DNA of 64,000 nucleotides from CAWKDG01 sp963848355. Its GTDB lineage: Bacteria > Actinomycetota > Acidimicrobiia > Acidimicrobiales > UBA8190. Of this stretch, positions 49,055 through 58,227 are shown piece after piece. The notes under the pieces were generated by a model, which made no database searches, had not been told where the DNA came from, and saw only the letters and a program-made list of their open reading frames with translations. The stretch lies in the NCBI GenBank assembly GCA_963848355.1, contig CAWKDG010000001.1:1-64000 (forward strand). The letters are read 5' to 3'. Made by a program: the position numbers and the translations under genes. Numbering within the stretch: position 1 is the first letter of the stretch; each line of letters starts with the position of its first letter.

Positions 49055-50173
49055 GTGCGCGTCGCCCTCGTCTGTCCCTACAGCCTGAGTCACCCCGGCG
49101 GCGTCCAGGGGCAGGTGCTCGGACTGGCGCGTGCCCTGGAGGCCATCGGCCACGACGCTGTGGTGCTGGCTCCGGCTGACGGGCCCGTCCCCGCCGGGGA
49201 TCTGAAAACGCCGGTGGTGGTGCTCGGACGGTCCCTGCCCGTGCCCGCCAACGGTTCCGTCGCCCCCGTCTCCCTCGGGCCCGTGGCCGCCGGACGGGCC
49301 GTGCGCCGGATCGCCGCGGCCGGCGTCGACGTCGTGCATCTGCACGAACCCCTGGCGCCGGGCGCCGGCTACGCCTGTCTCGTGCGCTGCCCCCAGCCGA
49401 AGATCGGTACGTTTCACCGCGCCGGCGCCAGTACCGCCTACCGCCTCTTGGGTCCCGCGGCCCGGTGGGCGGCTCGCCGCCTCGATGTCCGCTGCGCGGT
49501 GTCGCCCGAAGCGGCCGCCACGGCCAGCGCGGCGCTGGGCGGGACCTACGAGATCGTGGGCAACGGGGTGGAACTCGACCGTTTCGCCCGGGCCGAGGCG
49601 TGGCCGACCGCCGGCCCGACGGTGCTCTTCGTCGGCCGTCACGAGCGCCGGAAGGGTCTCGGGGTGCTTCTCGACGCGTTTGGTCGGGCCGACGGTCCCC
49701 GAGCCGGCGCGACCCTGTGGGTGGTGGGCGACGGACCCGAGACCGACGGCCTGCGGGCCCGCGTCCCCGCCGACGCCCGCGTGGAGTGGCTGGGGCGCAT
49801 CGGCGACGACGAGTTGGCCTCCCGCCTGGGCGGCGCCCACGTGTTGTGCGCCCCCTCGCTCGGGGGGGAGTCGTTCGGCATGGTTCTGCTCGAAGCTATG
49901 GCGGCGCGGACGGCTGTCGTGGCGAGCGACATCCCCGGTTACGCCTTCGTCGCCGGCGGCCACGCCCGTCTCGTCGCTCCCGGTGACGCCGTCGCCCTGG
50001 CCCGGGCGCTCGCCCGGGCCGTGGATGACGCCGCCGACGCCTCGGGGATGTCGGCGCCGGACGCTCTCGACAGCGCCTTCGCCCACGCCGCGACCTGGTC
50101 GATGGCACGGCTGGCCGAGCGCTACGTGGGGATCTACGACGCTGCGCTGTCGTCGAGACAGCGGGCGGGCTGA
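49055..50173 (+). CDS. pimA: Phosphatidylinositol mannosyltransferase-like GT4 (PimA type)
   Basis: 372 aa from GTG 49055, 10 bases after the acyltransferase stop. Starts VRVALVCPYSLSHPGGVQGQ, the PimA hallmark, with VDVVHLHEPLAPGAGYACLV, TFHRAGASTAYRLLGPAARW, the donor-site EIVGNGVELDRFARAEAW, TVLFVGRHERRKGLGVLLDA, VEWLGRIGDDELASRLGGAH and LGGESFGMVLLEAMAARTAV. Transfers mannose from GDP-Man to phosphatidylinositol at the cytoplasmic membrane. Order (pgsA, acyltransferase, pimA) is as in mycobacteria. Confidence 0.87.
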   Translation: MRVALVCPYSLSHPGGVQGQVLGLARALEAIGHDAVVLAPADGPVPAGDLKTPVVVLGRSLPVPANGSVAPVSLGPVAAGRAVRRIAAAGVDVVHLHEPLAPGAGYACLVRCPQPKIGTFHRAGASTAYRLLGPAARWAARRLDVRCAVSPEAAATASAALGGTYEIVGNGVELDRFARAEAWPTAGPTVLFVGRHERRKGLGVLLDAFGRADGPRAGATLWVVGDGPETDGLRARVPADARVEWLGRIGDDELASRLGGAHVLCAPSLGGESFGMVLLEAMAARTAVVASDIPGYAFVAGGHARLVAPGDAVALARALARAVDDAADASGMSAPDALDSAFAHAATWSMARLAERYVGIYDAALSSRQRAG

Positions 50174-50184
50174 ACAGGGCCGCG

Positions 50185-50190
50185 TACACT
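50185..50190 (+). promoter_or_regulatory. -10 element (TACACT), leaderless M48 gene start
   Basis: TACACT is followed by six bases and ATG 50197, fitting the leaderless pattern. Confidence 0.55.
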
Positions 50191-50196
50191 TCCGCC

Positions 50197-51368
50197 ATGC
50201 CCGCCTCCTCCGGCTCTTCCTCGGGCCGTCGTCGCGGCGGCCGTTCCGGCTCCTCGGGGAACCAGCGCGCCGGCACCGCCGGAGGACGTCCCGCCGGCGG
50301 TGGGGCGGGGAAGTCCCGGTCGGGAGGCGGGGGGTCGGGCGGACGCAGCGGAGGGACGCGCGGCGGGAGCTCCCGTAACGGACGCAGTCGTGGCACCGGC
50401 AGCCGGGGACAGGCCGGCAACGGCGGCGGTCGGGCCGGGGGGCCGAACCGATCGGGCTCGGGCTCGGGCTCCGCAGGATCGCGCCACGCGCCGGGTCGGA
50501 GCCCGCTGCCCGCCGTCGTCGAACCGGTGGTCGTGGTCGAGCCGGGTCCGGCTCTGAGCGAAGAGGCGGCTCTGGCACGCCGCAACCGCCGGCGCGGCCT
50601 CGGCATCGCCGCTGTTCCCGGCGTGGTCGTCGGTGTCGTCGTGGTCGTGCTCGGCGTGGTGCTCGTCGGGCCCTTGGCCGGCGTCGTGGCCGGCGTGGCC
50701 GTCGGGATCGTGGGATGGGTGCTGTGCTGGTGGGGGGCCACGCCCGCGCTCCTGCGCGCGCTCTGCACGCCGAGGCCGCTGACGAGGACGCCCACGCCCG
50801 TGTCTTCAATCAGGTGGAAGGTTTGTGCGCCACCATGGGTCTGGCCCTCCCGAGCGTGTGCGTGGTGGAGGACGACGCCCTCGACGCCCTCGCTCTCGGG
50901 CGCGGGCGTCGTGTGGCCATCCTCGTGGTGACGTCGGGACTGGTGGAGGCGCTCGACCCGGTGCAGCTCGAAGGCGTGCTGGCCCACGAACTGGTGCATG
51001 TGAAGTGTGCCGACATCGTGCCCGCCACCATCGCCGCCGCCGTGGCCCTTCCGCTCGTCGCCGTGCTCCCGGGCATGGCCAATCTGGTGCACGCGCTGGC
51101 GGGGCGGGGTCGTGAGTTCCGAACCGATCGGCTGGCCGTGAGCGTGACCCGTTACCCCCCGGGCCTGCGCGAGGCGTTGGCCCTGATGGTCGACGGCCCC
51201 GTGCCGCGGTCCCCGTCCCCGATGGCGGGTCGGGGCGTGGCCGACGTCACGCGATGGCTGTGGACGGTGCCGCTGGCTGAGGGGACCGGCGGGCACAGGT
51301 CCGTGGGCGGCGTGGCCGGCGAGCTGGACGCCGCCGCCGTGCGTATCGCCGCCCTCGACGAATGGTGA
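50197..51368 (+). CDS. M48-family membrane metalloprotease with basic N-terminal tail, frameshifted
   Basis: An unusual 100-residue low-complexity N-terminus rich in Gly, Arg and Ser (MPASSGSSSGRRRGGRSGSS) precedes a short linker and one or two membrane spans (GIAAVPGVVVGVVVVVLGVV). After a shift near 50760-50765 the peptidase domain follows: ARVFNQVEGLCATMGLALPS, LDALALGRGRRVAILVVTSG and the HExxH zinc motif in VLAHELVHVKCADIVPATIA. Related to HtpX, a membrane protein quality-control protease. The gene stands between pimA and pdxS. Confidence 0.75.
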
Positions 51369-51397
51369 GCGTCGGGAGGGGTCGACGAACCCGGCGG

Positions 51398-51403
51398 TAG
51401 ACT
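51398..51403 (+). promoter_or_regulatory. -10 element (TAGACT), leaderless pdxS start
   Basis: TAGACT is followed by seven bases and ATG 51411. Confidence 0.6.
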
Positions 51404-51410
51404 GGCGCCC

Positions 51411-52371
51411 ATGGGCGACTCCCCTCTCACACCATCGGCCAGATCCGAGAGAATTCCCACCACACCCGGGGAAGAGTCGTCCGCCGACGGCGGTCGGCGC
51501 ACGGCCACGTTCACGGTGAAGCGCGGGTCTGGCCGACATGCTGCGTGGCGGCGTGATCATGGACGTGGTCACCGACGAGCAGGCACGCATCGCCGAGGAC
51601 GCCGGCGCCGTGGCGGTGATGGCCCTCGAGCGCGTCCCGTCCGACATCCGGGCCCAGGGCGGCGTGGCCCGCATGAGCGATCCGGCCCTGATCGAGGCCA
51701 TCCAGCACGCGGTGACGATCCCCGTGATGGCGAAAGCGCGGATCGGGCACTTCGCCGAGGCCCAGGTGCTCGAGGCTCTCGCTGTCGACTATGTCGACGA
51801 GAGCGAGGTCCTGACCCCGGCTGACGAGGCCCATCACATCGACAAATGGGCGTTCCGGGTCCCTTTCGTGTGCGGCGCCACGAATCTCGGCGAGGCGCTG
51901 CGTCGCCTCTCCGAGGGGGCGTGTCTCATTCGCTCCAAGGGGGAGGCGGGCACCGGGAACATCGTGGAAGCCGTCCGTCACCTCCGTTCCATCCTCGGCG
52001 ACATCCGGGCCCTGACGCAGGCCGACGCGGCCGAGCGCTACGCGTGGGCCAAGAACCTGTCGGCTCCGATCGAGCTCGTCCGCGAGGTGGCCGAGACCGG
52101 TCGCCTCCCCGTCCCGTTGTTCTGCGCCGGAGGGATCGCCACTCCAGCCGATGCCGCACTGGTGATGCAGCTGGGGGCCGAGGCCGTCTTCGTCGGATCG
52201 GGCATCTTCAAGAGCGAGGATCCCGCCCGGCGCGCCCGGGCCATCGTCGAGGCGACCACGCACCACGACGACGCCCAGATCGTGGCCAAGGTGAGCCGGG
52301 GGCTCGGAGCGTCGATGCCCGGACTCGAGATCGGCAGCCTGGACCAGCGCATGGCCGGGCGTGGTTGGTAG
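51411..52371 (+). CDS. pdxS: Pyridoxal 5'-phosphate synthase subunit PdxS, frameshifted
   Basis: Makes PLP from ribose 5-phosphate, glyceraldehyde 3-phosphate and ammonia from PdxT. From leaderless ATG 51411: a non-conserved 35-residue lead, then TATFTVKRG, then after one extra G at 51524-51529 the barrel continues as LADMLRGGVIMDVVTDEQAR, AGAVAVMALERVPSDIRAQG, VARMSDPALIEAIQHAVTIP, VDYVDESEVLTPADEAHHID (substrate Asp), FVCGATNLGEALRRLSEGAC and FCAGGIATPADAALVMQLGA. With the shift corrected the length is about 319 aa, normal for PdxS. pdxT follows. Confidence 0.9.
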
Positions 52372-52417
52372 GTGAGTCGCTCCGTGCTCCGAGTGGCGGC
52401 CGCCGAGGTGCCCCCAG

Positions 52418-53071
52418 GTGGAGGTCGGTGTCCTCGCCCTGCAAGGCGACGTCGCCGAGCATCGCCGCGCCCTCGCTGATCTCGGCGTCGCCAGCCGGCC
52501 CGTGCGCCGGCCACCGGATCTGCCGGGCGTCGACGGCATCGTCGTGCCGGGGGGTGAGTCGACCACGATGTCGATGCTGCTGCGGTCGTCGGGGCTGCTC
52601 GAGCCTCTGGGGAAGGAGATCGCCGCCGGGCTGCCCGTCCTGGGTACCTGCGCCGGCATGATCCTGTTGGGGGCCTCGGTGACGGGGGGCCGCCAGGACC
52701 AGGTCTGTTACGGGGCCATCGACATCGGCGTGCGGCGTAACGGCTACGGACGCCAGCTGGCGTCGTTCGAGTGCGATCTGGACGTCGCCATCCTCGGGGC
52801 CGAGCCGTTGCACGCCGTCTTCATCCGGGCGCCGCTCGTCGAGTGGACCGGTGACGCGGTGGAGGTCCTGGCCGTCGTCGACCCGCCCACCGATGGCGAC
52901 GACTGCGGTCCGGCGGCGACGGTGGCCGGCGGTCTCACCGACAGCCCGGAGGCCACCGCCGTGTTGTGCCGCCAGGGTCCGGTCCTGGTGGCCGCCTTCC
53001 ACCCCGAGCTCACCGGTGACCGACGGGTGCACGGGTTGTTCGTATCGACCATCGAGGAGAGGGGACGGTAG
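52418..53071 (+). CDS. pdxT: Pyridoxal 5'-phosphate synthase glutaminase subunit PdxT
   Basis: 217 aa from GTG 52418 (VEVGVLALQGDVAEHRRALA). Glutamine amidotransferase that feeds ammonia to PdxS. Motifs: VDGIVVPGGESTTMSMLLRS, catalytic Cys in LPVLGTCAGMILLGASVTGG, RNGYGRQLASFECDLDVAIL, FIRAPLVEWTGDAVEVLAVV and the His-Glu pair in VLVAAFHPELTGDRRVHGLF. Intact, unlike its partner. The stop TAG precedes yebC by three bases. Confidence 0.92.
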   Translation: MEVGVLALQGDVAEHRRALADLGVASRPVRRPPDLPGVDGIVVPGGESTTMSMLLRSSGLLEPLGKEIAAGLPVLGTCAGMILLGASVTGGRQDQVCYGAIDIGVRRNGYGRQLASFECDLDVAILGAEPLHAVFIRAPLVEWTGDAVEVLAVVDPPTDGDDCGPAATVAGGLTDSPEATAVLCRQGPVLVAAFHPELTGDRRVHGLFVSTIEERGR

Positions 53072-53074
53072 ACG

Positions 53075-53824
53075 ATGTCCGGTCACTCGAAATGGGCCAC
53101 CACCAAGCATCGCAAGGCGGCGGTGGACCAGGCGCGGGCCAAGAGCTTCGCCAAGCTGATCCGCCAGTTGGAGGTGGCCGCCCGCGAGGGCGGCAGCGAC
53201 ATGACGTCGAATGCCAATCTGCGCAGCATGTTCGAGAAGGCGCGCTCGGCGTCGGTTCCCATGGACACCATCGAGCGGGCCATCAAGCGGGGCTCGGGGG
53301 AGCTCGAAGGAGTGCGTTACGAGCAGGTCTCCTACGAAGGGTATGCACCGGGAGGCGTGGCCATCATCGTCGAGACGCTGACCGACAACCGCAACCGCAC
53401 CGGCTCCGAGGTACGCAACATCTTCTCCCGTAGCGGCGGGTCGATGGCCGAGCCGGGGGCGGTGTCGTGGCAGTTCGAACGCAAGGCGGTGATCGAAGTG
53501 CCACGCAGCCTCGACGAGGACAAGGTCATGGAGGTGGCCATGGAAGCCGGCGCCGAGGATCTGAGCGACGAGGGGGACCGGTGGGTGGTCACGGCGGCGC
53601 CGACCGACCTGATCGCCGTCCGTGAAGGACTCGAAGCTGCGGGCATGACGGTCGAGTCGGCCGAGCCGGCCATGGTGGCGTCGACCACCGTGCCCGTCAC
53701 CGAGGAGGGGGAGGCTCGACGGGTCCTACGCCTCCTCGAGGCCCTCGACGACCACGACGACGTCCAGAACGTCTGGTCCAACTTCGACATGCCCGACGAG
53801 GTCCTGGCCGCCGCGGCCGAGTGA
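53075..53824 (+). CDS. yebC: YebC/PmpR-family DNA-binding regulator
   Basis: 249 aa. TACO1/YebC fold: MSGHSKWATTKHRKAAVDQA, KSFAKLIRQLEVAAREGGSD, SVPMDTIERAIKRGSGELEG, YEGYAPGGVAIIVETLTDNR, NRTGSEVRNIFSRSGGSMAE and LRLLEALDDHDDVQNVWSNF. Bacterial YebC proteins act as transcriptional regulators or help ribosomes translate proline-rich stretches. Its position before ruvC is conserved in many Actinobacteria and Proteobacteria. Confidence 0.93.
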   Translation: MSGHSKWATTKHRKAAVDQARAKSFAKLIRQLEVAAREGGSDMTSNANLRSMFEKARSASVPMDTIERAIKRGSGELEGVRYEQVSYEGYAPGGVAIIVETLTDNRNRTGSEVRNIFSRSGGSMAEPGAVSWQFERKAVIEVPRSLDEDKVMEVAMEAGAEDLSDEGDRWVVTAAPTDLIAVREGLEAAGMTVESAEPAMVASTTVPVTEEGEARRVLRLLEALDDHDDVQNVWSNFDMPDEVLAAAAE

Positions 53825-53872
53825 CGGGTCGGGGACCTCCCCGACATCCACCGGTGCCCCGACAGCCCTTGC

Positions 53873-53878
53873 TACAGT
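53873..53878 (+). promoter_or_regulatory. -10 element (TACAGT), leaderless ruvC start
   Basis: TACAGT is followed by seven bases and GTG 53886, suggesting a ruvCAB promoter between yebC and ruvC. Confidence 0.6.
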
Positions 53879-53885
53879 CGAACGC

Positions 53886-54398
53886 GTGTTCGTCCTGGGC
53901 ATCGACCCCGGCCTGTCGCGCTGCGGCTATGGGCTCGTGCAGCGCCGCGGGAGCCACCTGACGGCGAGCGCCGGGGGGGTGGTGACGACCGACGCCGCCG
54001 CCCCCTTACCCGAGCGTCTGCACTCTCTTTTCACCGAGCTGCGGACCCTCGTGGCCGAGATGCACCCCGACGCCGTGGTCGTCGAGCGCGTCTTCTTCCA
54101 GACGAACGTGCGCACCGCCATGGCCACGGGCCAGGCCGGCGGGCTGGCCCTGGTGGTGGCGGCCGAGGCGGGGTGCGAGGTGGCGCAATACACGTCCAAC
54201 GAGGTCAAGCAGGCCGTCGTCGGCTTCGGGAGCGCGACGAAGGAGCAGGTGCAGAACATGGTGGCCGCCGTGTTGGACCTCCCCGAACGACCGAGCCCCC
54301 CCGACGTGGCCGACGCCCTCGCTCTCGCCGTCTGCCACCTGACGTCCCAGCCCCTGCGCCGGGCCATCGCCGCCGCCGGCACCGGAGGGCGACCGTGA
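53886..54398 (+). CDS. ruvC: Holliday junction resolvase RuvC
   Basis: 170 aa from leaderless GTG 53886. RNase H-fold endonuclease: FVLGIDPGLSRCGYGLVQRR (first catalytic Asp), DAVVVERVFFQTNVRTAMAT (Glu), AQYTSNEVKQAVVGFGSATK and PPDVADALALAVCHL (last Asp pair). Cuts Holliday junctions with RuvAB. Its stop overlaps the ruvA GTG (GTGA at 54395-54398). Confidence 0.94.
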   Translation: MFVLGIDPGLSRCGYGLVQRRGSHLTASAGGVVTTDAAAPLPERLHSLFTELRTLVAEMHPDAVVVERVFFQTNVRTAMATGQAGGLALVVAAEAGCEVAQYTSNEVKQAVVGFGSATKEQVQNMVAAVLDLPERPSPPDVADALALAVCHLTSQPLRRAIAAAGTGGRP

Positions 54399-54998
54399 TC
54401 GGGTGGTTGAGCGGCCGGCTGATCACGCGGACGGCCGACGGCGAGCTGCTGGTGGATGTGCAGGGGGTCGGGTACCGCGTGAGTGTGCCCGCACCTCTCC
54501 TCGTCACCGCAGGGGAACCGGGGGCCGAGGTGACCCTGCACGTCCACACCCATGTGCGCGAGGACGCCATCGTCCTGTACGGCTTCGCCACCACTGAAGA
54601 GCGACGCTGCTTCGAAGCCCTTCTGTCGGCCCACGGTGTGGGCCCGTCGTTGGCCCTCGCCGTGCTCTGTGCTCTGCGCCCCGCCGACCTCGTGCGGGCC
54701 GTGCTCGACGAGGACCTCGACGTGCTGTGTGCCGTTCCCGGCGTCGGCCGCAAGACGGCGGCCCGGCTCGTCCTCGACCTCCGGGCCCGGCTCGAGCTTC
54801 CGGAATTCGCCGGCGGCGGTGTGCCCGGTGGCTCGGCCGCCGAGCGCGGCCGAGCCCCGGGGCGAGGTGCGCGCCGCACTGGCCGAGCTCGGGTATGCGC
54901 CCGAGGAGATCAGGCGGGCCCTGCACGAGATACCGGACGACGGGGCCGTGGAGGAGATGCTTCGTCAGGCGCTGCGCGAGTTGGCGAGTGCCCGGTGA
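54395..54998 (+). CDS. ruvA: Holliday junction DNA helicase subunit RuvA, frameshifted
   Basis: Binds four-way junctions and loads RuvB. From GTG 54395: VIGWLSGRLITRTADGELLV, GYRVSVPAPLLVTAGEPGAE, DAIVLYGFATTEERRCFEAL and the helix-hairpin-helix repeats VGPSLALAVLCALRPADLVR and VPGVGRKTAARLVLDLRARL. One extra G near 54845-54852 shifts into GEVRAALAELGYAPEEIRRA, the normal C-terminal RuvB-binding domain, ending at 54998. Joined length is about 200 aa, as expected. Confidence 0.9.
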
Positions 54999-56092
54999 GC
55001 CGCCGCGAGGTGGTGGCCGTTCCCGCCGTCGATTCGATGTCGGCCCCCCCGGTGGACGAGGCCTCGCCCCGACCGGTCGATCCTGTGATCGATCCGGCCG
55101 ACCTGGCCGATGAGGTCCGCCTCCGGCCCCGGCGGCTCGACGAGTTCCGGGGGCAGGCGCAGCTCACCGAGCATCTCCACATCGTGTTGGAGGCGGCCCG
55201 GCGGCGGGAACAGCCGGTGGACCACCTGCTGTTCGCCGGCCCCCCCGGACTGGGCAAGACGTCGCTGGCGGGCATCGTGGCCGCCGAGATGGGTGTCGGC
55301 TTGCGCATCACCTCGGGGCCGGCCCTCGTACGCACCGGCGATCTCGCCGCCATCCTGACCGACCTGCAACACGGCGACGTCCTGTTCATCGACGAGATCC
55401 ACCGGTTGCCCCGGCCGGTCGAAGAGGTGCTGTACCCGGCGATGGAGGACTTCCAGTTGGACATCCTCATCGGCAAGGGGCCGACGGCGCGGTCGATCCG
55501 GCTCGACCTGCCCCGCTTCACACTGGTGGGGGCGACGACGCGCACCGGTCTGTTGACGGGACCGCTGCGCGACCGGTTCGGGTTCCTCGGGCGACTCGAC
55601 CTGTACGCCCCCGACGACCTGCAGGGCATCGTGACGCGTGCCGCGGGCATTCTGGGCGTCGAGGTGGCGGACGAGGGCGCGTGGCAGATCGCCGCACGCG
55701 CCCGGGGGACGCCGCGTATCGCCAACCGGCTCCTGCGGCGTGTGCGCGACTATGTGGAGGTGCGGGCCGAAGGGGCCATCACGGCCGAACTGGCGGCCGT
55801 TGGTCTGGAGATGTTCGGTGTCGACGGGCTCGGTCTCGACAAGGTCGACCGGGCCATCCTCGACGCCCTGTGCCGGCGATTCGACGGACGGCCGGTCGGC
55901 CTGGTGACCCTGGCCCAGTGCATCGGTGAGGAGACGGAGACGGTGGAGGACGCCTACGAGCCCTACCTGCTCCAGCAGGGCCTCGTGATGCGGACGCCGC
56001 GCGGGCGGGTGGCGACGGCCCGGGCCTTCGACCATCTGGGGATGCGCGATCCGCGCGGCGATCGCCTCGGCGGGGCCGTGCCCTTGTGGTGA
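54995..56092 (+). CDS. ruvB: Holliday junction DNA helicase motor RuvB
   Basis: 365 aa from GTG 54995, overlapping the ruvA stop. AAA+ ATPase: LRPRRLDEFRGQAQLTEHLH, Walker A LLFAGPPGLGKTSLAGIVAA, ALVRTGDLAAILTDLQHGDV, Walker B VLFIDEIHRLPRPVEEVLYP, ARSIRLDLPRFTLVGATTRT and GLLTGPLRDRFGF (sensor and Arg finger), and the winged helix DGRPVGLVTLAQCIGEETET with ARAFDHLGM. Drives branch migration. Starts with a 40-residue non-conserved lead. Confidence 0.95.
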   Translation: MSRREVVAVPAVDSMSAPPVDEASPRPVDPVIDPADLADEVRLRPRRLDEFRGQAQLTEHLHIVLEAARRREQPVDHLLFAGPPGLGKTSLAGIVAAEMGVGLRITSGPALVRTGDLAAILTDLQHGDVLFIDEIHRLPRPVEEVLYPAMEDFQLDILIGKGPTARSIRLDLPRFTLVGATTRTGLLTGPLRDRFGFLGRLDLYAPDDLQGIVTRAAGILGVEVADEGAWQIAARARGTPRIANRLLRRVRDYVEVRAEGAITAELAAVGLEMFGVDGLGLDKVDRAILDALCRRFDGRPVGLVTLAQCIGEETETVEDAYEPYLLQQGLVMRTPRGRVATARAFDHLGMRDPRGDRLGGAVPLW

Positions 56093-56163
56093 GACGGGCC
56101 CATCACTCCTGGTGGAGGCCGGTCGGCCGGTGCCGGTGCCCAGGCCACGGGGTGTGCCTGGGG

Positions 56164-56169
56164 TAAGGT
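56164..56169 (+). promoter_or_regulatory. Possible -10 element (TAAGGT) before yajC
   Basis: TAAGGT, 34 bases before ATG 56204, is in the gap after ruvB; a led transcript for the yajC-secDF operon is likely. Confidence 0.4.
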
Positions 56170-56203
56170 CGAACGCTCGGAACCAGCCGGAGACCTCCCC
56201 ACC

Positions 56204-56719
56204 ATGCCCACAGCCAGCCCTCTCTTTGCCTTTCTCGCGGCGAAGACGTCGACGACGCCGAAGACGACCGGTGCCGGGGTCGGGGAACTGGTCTTCATCG
56301 TGGTCATCTTCGGCGTGCTGTACATGTTCTTCCTCCGGCCCCGCACCCTGGCCGCCCGTCGCCAGCGCGACACGCTCATGGAGATCAACCCCGGTGACGA
56401 AGTCCTGACCGGAGCCGGGATCTTCGGTACGGTGCTCGACGTGGAGCCGGACCGGGTCACGCTCGAGACGGCGCCGGGTACGCGGATCACGGTGGTCCGC
56501 TCCACCATCGCCCGCCGCATCACCGAACCTGACAGCAACTCCGTGGCCGAACAGAACTGGCACGACGAGGGCCACGACGGTGTGGCCGAAGCGGCGGGCT
56601 GGCACGACCCGGGCGAGCACGACGTCTCGGACCACGGCGCCACCGGTGAGCCGACGGCGACCACGGACGAGCCCGAGGCCGACGGGGCTCCGGGGACGGG
56701 CCAGGGGAGCGGTCGGTGA
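56204..56719 (+). CDS. yajC: Preprotein translocase subunit YajC
   Basis: 171 aa. Single membrane span (GVGELVFIVVIFGVLYMFFL) followed by the conserved LRPRTLAARRQRDTLMEINP and EVLTGAGIFGTVLDVEPDRV, as in SecDF-associated YajC, then a longer than usual acidic C-terminal tail (HDEGHDGVAEAAGWHDPGEH). Overlaps secD by four bases (GTGA), so the three genes form an operon. Confidence 0.88.
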   Translation: MPTASPLFAFLAAKTSTTPKTTGAGVGELVFIVVIFGVLYMFFLRPRTLAARRQRDTLMEINPGDEVLTGAGIFGTVLDVEPDRVTLETAPGTRITVVRSTIARRITEPDSNSVAEQNWHDEGHDGVAEAAGWHDPGEHDVSDHGATGEPTATTDEPEADGAPGTGQGSGR

Positions 56720-58227
56720 AACGTTCGCTCGCCATCAGCCTGGGCCTCGTCGTGGCCATCACCGTGATCCTCCTGGCCGCCACCTTGGGGGCCGGTTGGT
56801 CGCCCAAGCTCGGACTCGACCTGGCCGGCGGTTCGGAGATCGTCTACCGGCCGGCGCACGCCATCAACAGCGGGCAGATGAACGTCACCATCAACGTCAT
56901 CCGTAACCGCGTCGACGCCGCCGGGGTGTCCGGTGCCAACGTCAACTCCCAGGGCGGGAACGTCGTCGTGCAGCTGCCGGGCCTCAAGGATCCGGAGAAG
57001 GTCATCAAGCTCATCGGCCAGACGGCCCAGCTGCAGTTCCGGCCGGCGCTGTGCCAGGTGGCCCCCTATTCGCCACCGAAGAAGGGCACCAAGCTGGGCC
57101 CGCTCCCGGCGACGTGCTCGGCCAGCCAGTACTCGCTGCTGGCGCCCAACCTGACGGTGAACTCGTCGACGGGAACGTCCAACCAGAGCTCCATCGCCTT
57201 CGACCCCGTCCTGGCGCAGTACCGGTCGACGACGCCGGCCGAGGACGACGCCAACCCGCACTCGCCCGTCCTGGTCCCGCTCTTGAACGGTGGGGGACAG
57301 CGCCTGTTGCTCGGTCCGTCGGAATTGAGCGGGACCGCTGTCGCCAGTGCCCAGGCCAACTTCGAGTCGCCCAACTGGGTGGTGAACGCCACTCTGACGG
57401 GCAAGGGGTCGACGGGGTGGGACAACCTGTCGAGGAAGTACTTCCACGAGATCATCGGCATCGACCTGGACGGTCAGATCGTCTCTGATCCGCTCACGCT
57501 GCCCTCCCAGGCGACGTGGACATCGTTCGCCGGCCGGGTCCAGATCAGCGGCACCTTCACCCAGACCGAGGCCCAGGATCTGGCGCTCGACCTGAACTAC
57601 GGCTCCCTGCCCGTCCGGCTCACCAACATCGACCAGACGACGGTGTCGCCGGCCCTGGGCAAGTCGTCGCTCGATGCCGGACTGGGCGCCGGCATCGGTG
57701 GACTGCTCCTCGTCCTGATCTACACCATCCTGTACTACCGCGCCCTCGGCATCGTGGTCGTCTCGGGGCTGGTCGTCACCGCCGGACTGCTCTTCGTCCT
57801 CGTCTCCGCCCTCGGGCGATCGGGGCTCAACCTGACCCTGGACCTGTCGGGTGTCACGGGACTGATCGTGTCGCTCGGTATCACCGTCGACTCCTACATC
57901 GTGTATTTCGAGCGATTAAAGGACGAAGTGCGCAGCGGACGGTCGGTCCGCACCAGCGTGGACAAGAGCTTCCAGGGCGCCTTCCGGACGGTGTTGGCCG
58001 CCGACACGGTGTCGTTCGCCGCCGCCCTCGTGCTGTGGCTGCTGGCGGCCGGCACGGTGAAGGGCTTCGCCTTCTTCCTGGGCCTCTCGACCCTCCTCGA
58101 CGTCTTCACCACGTACTTCTTCACCCGGCCGCTCGTGATCATGCTGGGCCGCAATACCAAGGTCACCAGTGCCCGCCTCATCGGCATCGCCCGGGGGCTG
58201 GCCATTGACTCCGGAGGGCCATCGTGA
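56716..58227 (+). CDS. secD: Protein translocase subunit SecD
   Basis: 503 aa from GTG 56716. Uses the proton gradient to help release exported proteins. N-terminal span SLAISLGLVVAITVILLAAT, then LGLDLAGGSEIVYRPAHAIN, the P1 domain (NVTINVIRNRVDAAGVSGAN), DGQIVSDPLTLP, and five spans including LGAGIGGLLLVLIYTILYYR, SGVTGLIVSLGITVDSYIVY and FERLKDEVRSGRSVRTSVDK. Operon with yajC and secF. Confidence 0.94.
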   Translation: MKRSLAISLGLVVAITVILLAATLGAGWSPKLGLDLAGGSEIVYRPAHAINSGQMNVTINVIRNRVDAAGVSGANVNSQGGNVVVQLPGLKDPEKVIKLIGQTAQLQFRPALCQVAPYSPPKKGTKLGPLPATCSASQYSLLAPNLTVNSSTGTSNQSSIAFDPVLAQYRSTTPAEDDANPHSPVLVPLLNGGGQRLLLGPSELSGTAVASAQANFESPNWVVNATLTGKGSTGWDNLSRKYFHEIIGIDLDGQIVSDPLTLPSQATWTSFAGRVQISGTFTQTEAQDLALDLNYGSLPVRLTNIDQTTVSPALGKSSLDAGLGAGIGGLLLVLIYTILYYRALGIVVVSGLVVTAGLLFVLVSALGRSGLNLTLDLSGVTGLIVSLGITVDSYIVYFERLKDEVRSGRSVRTSVDKSFQGAFRTVLAADTVSFAAALVLWLLAAGTVKGFAFFLGLSTLLDVFTTYFFTRPLVIMLGRNTKVTSARLIGIARGLAIDSGGPS

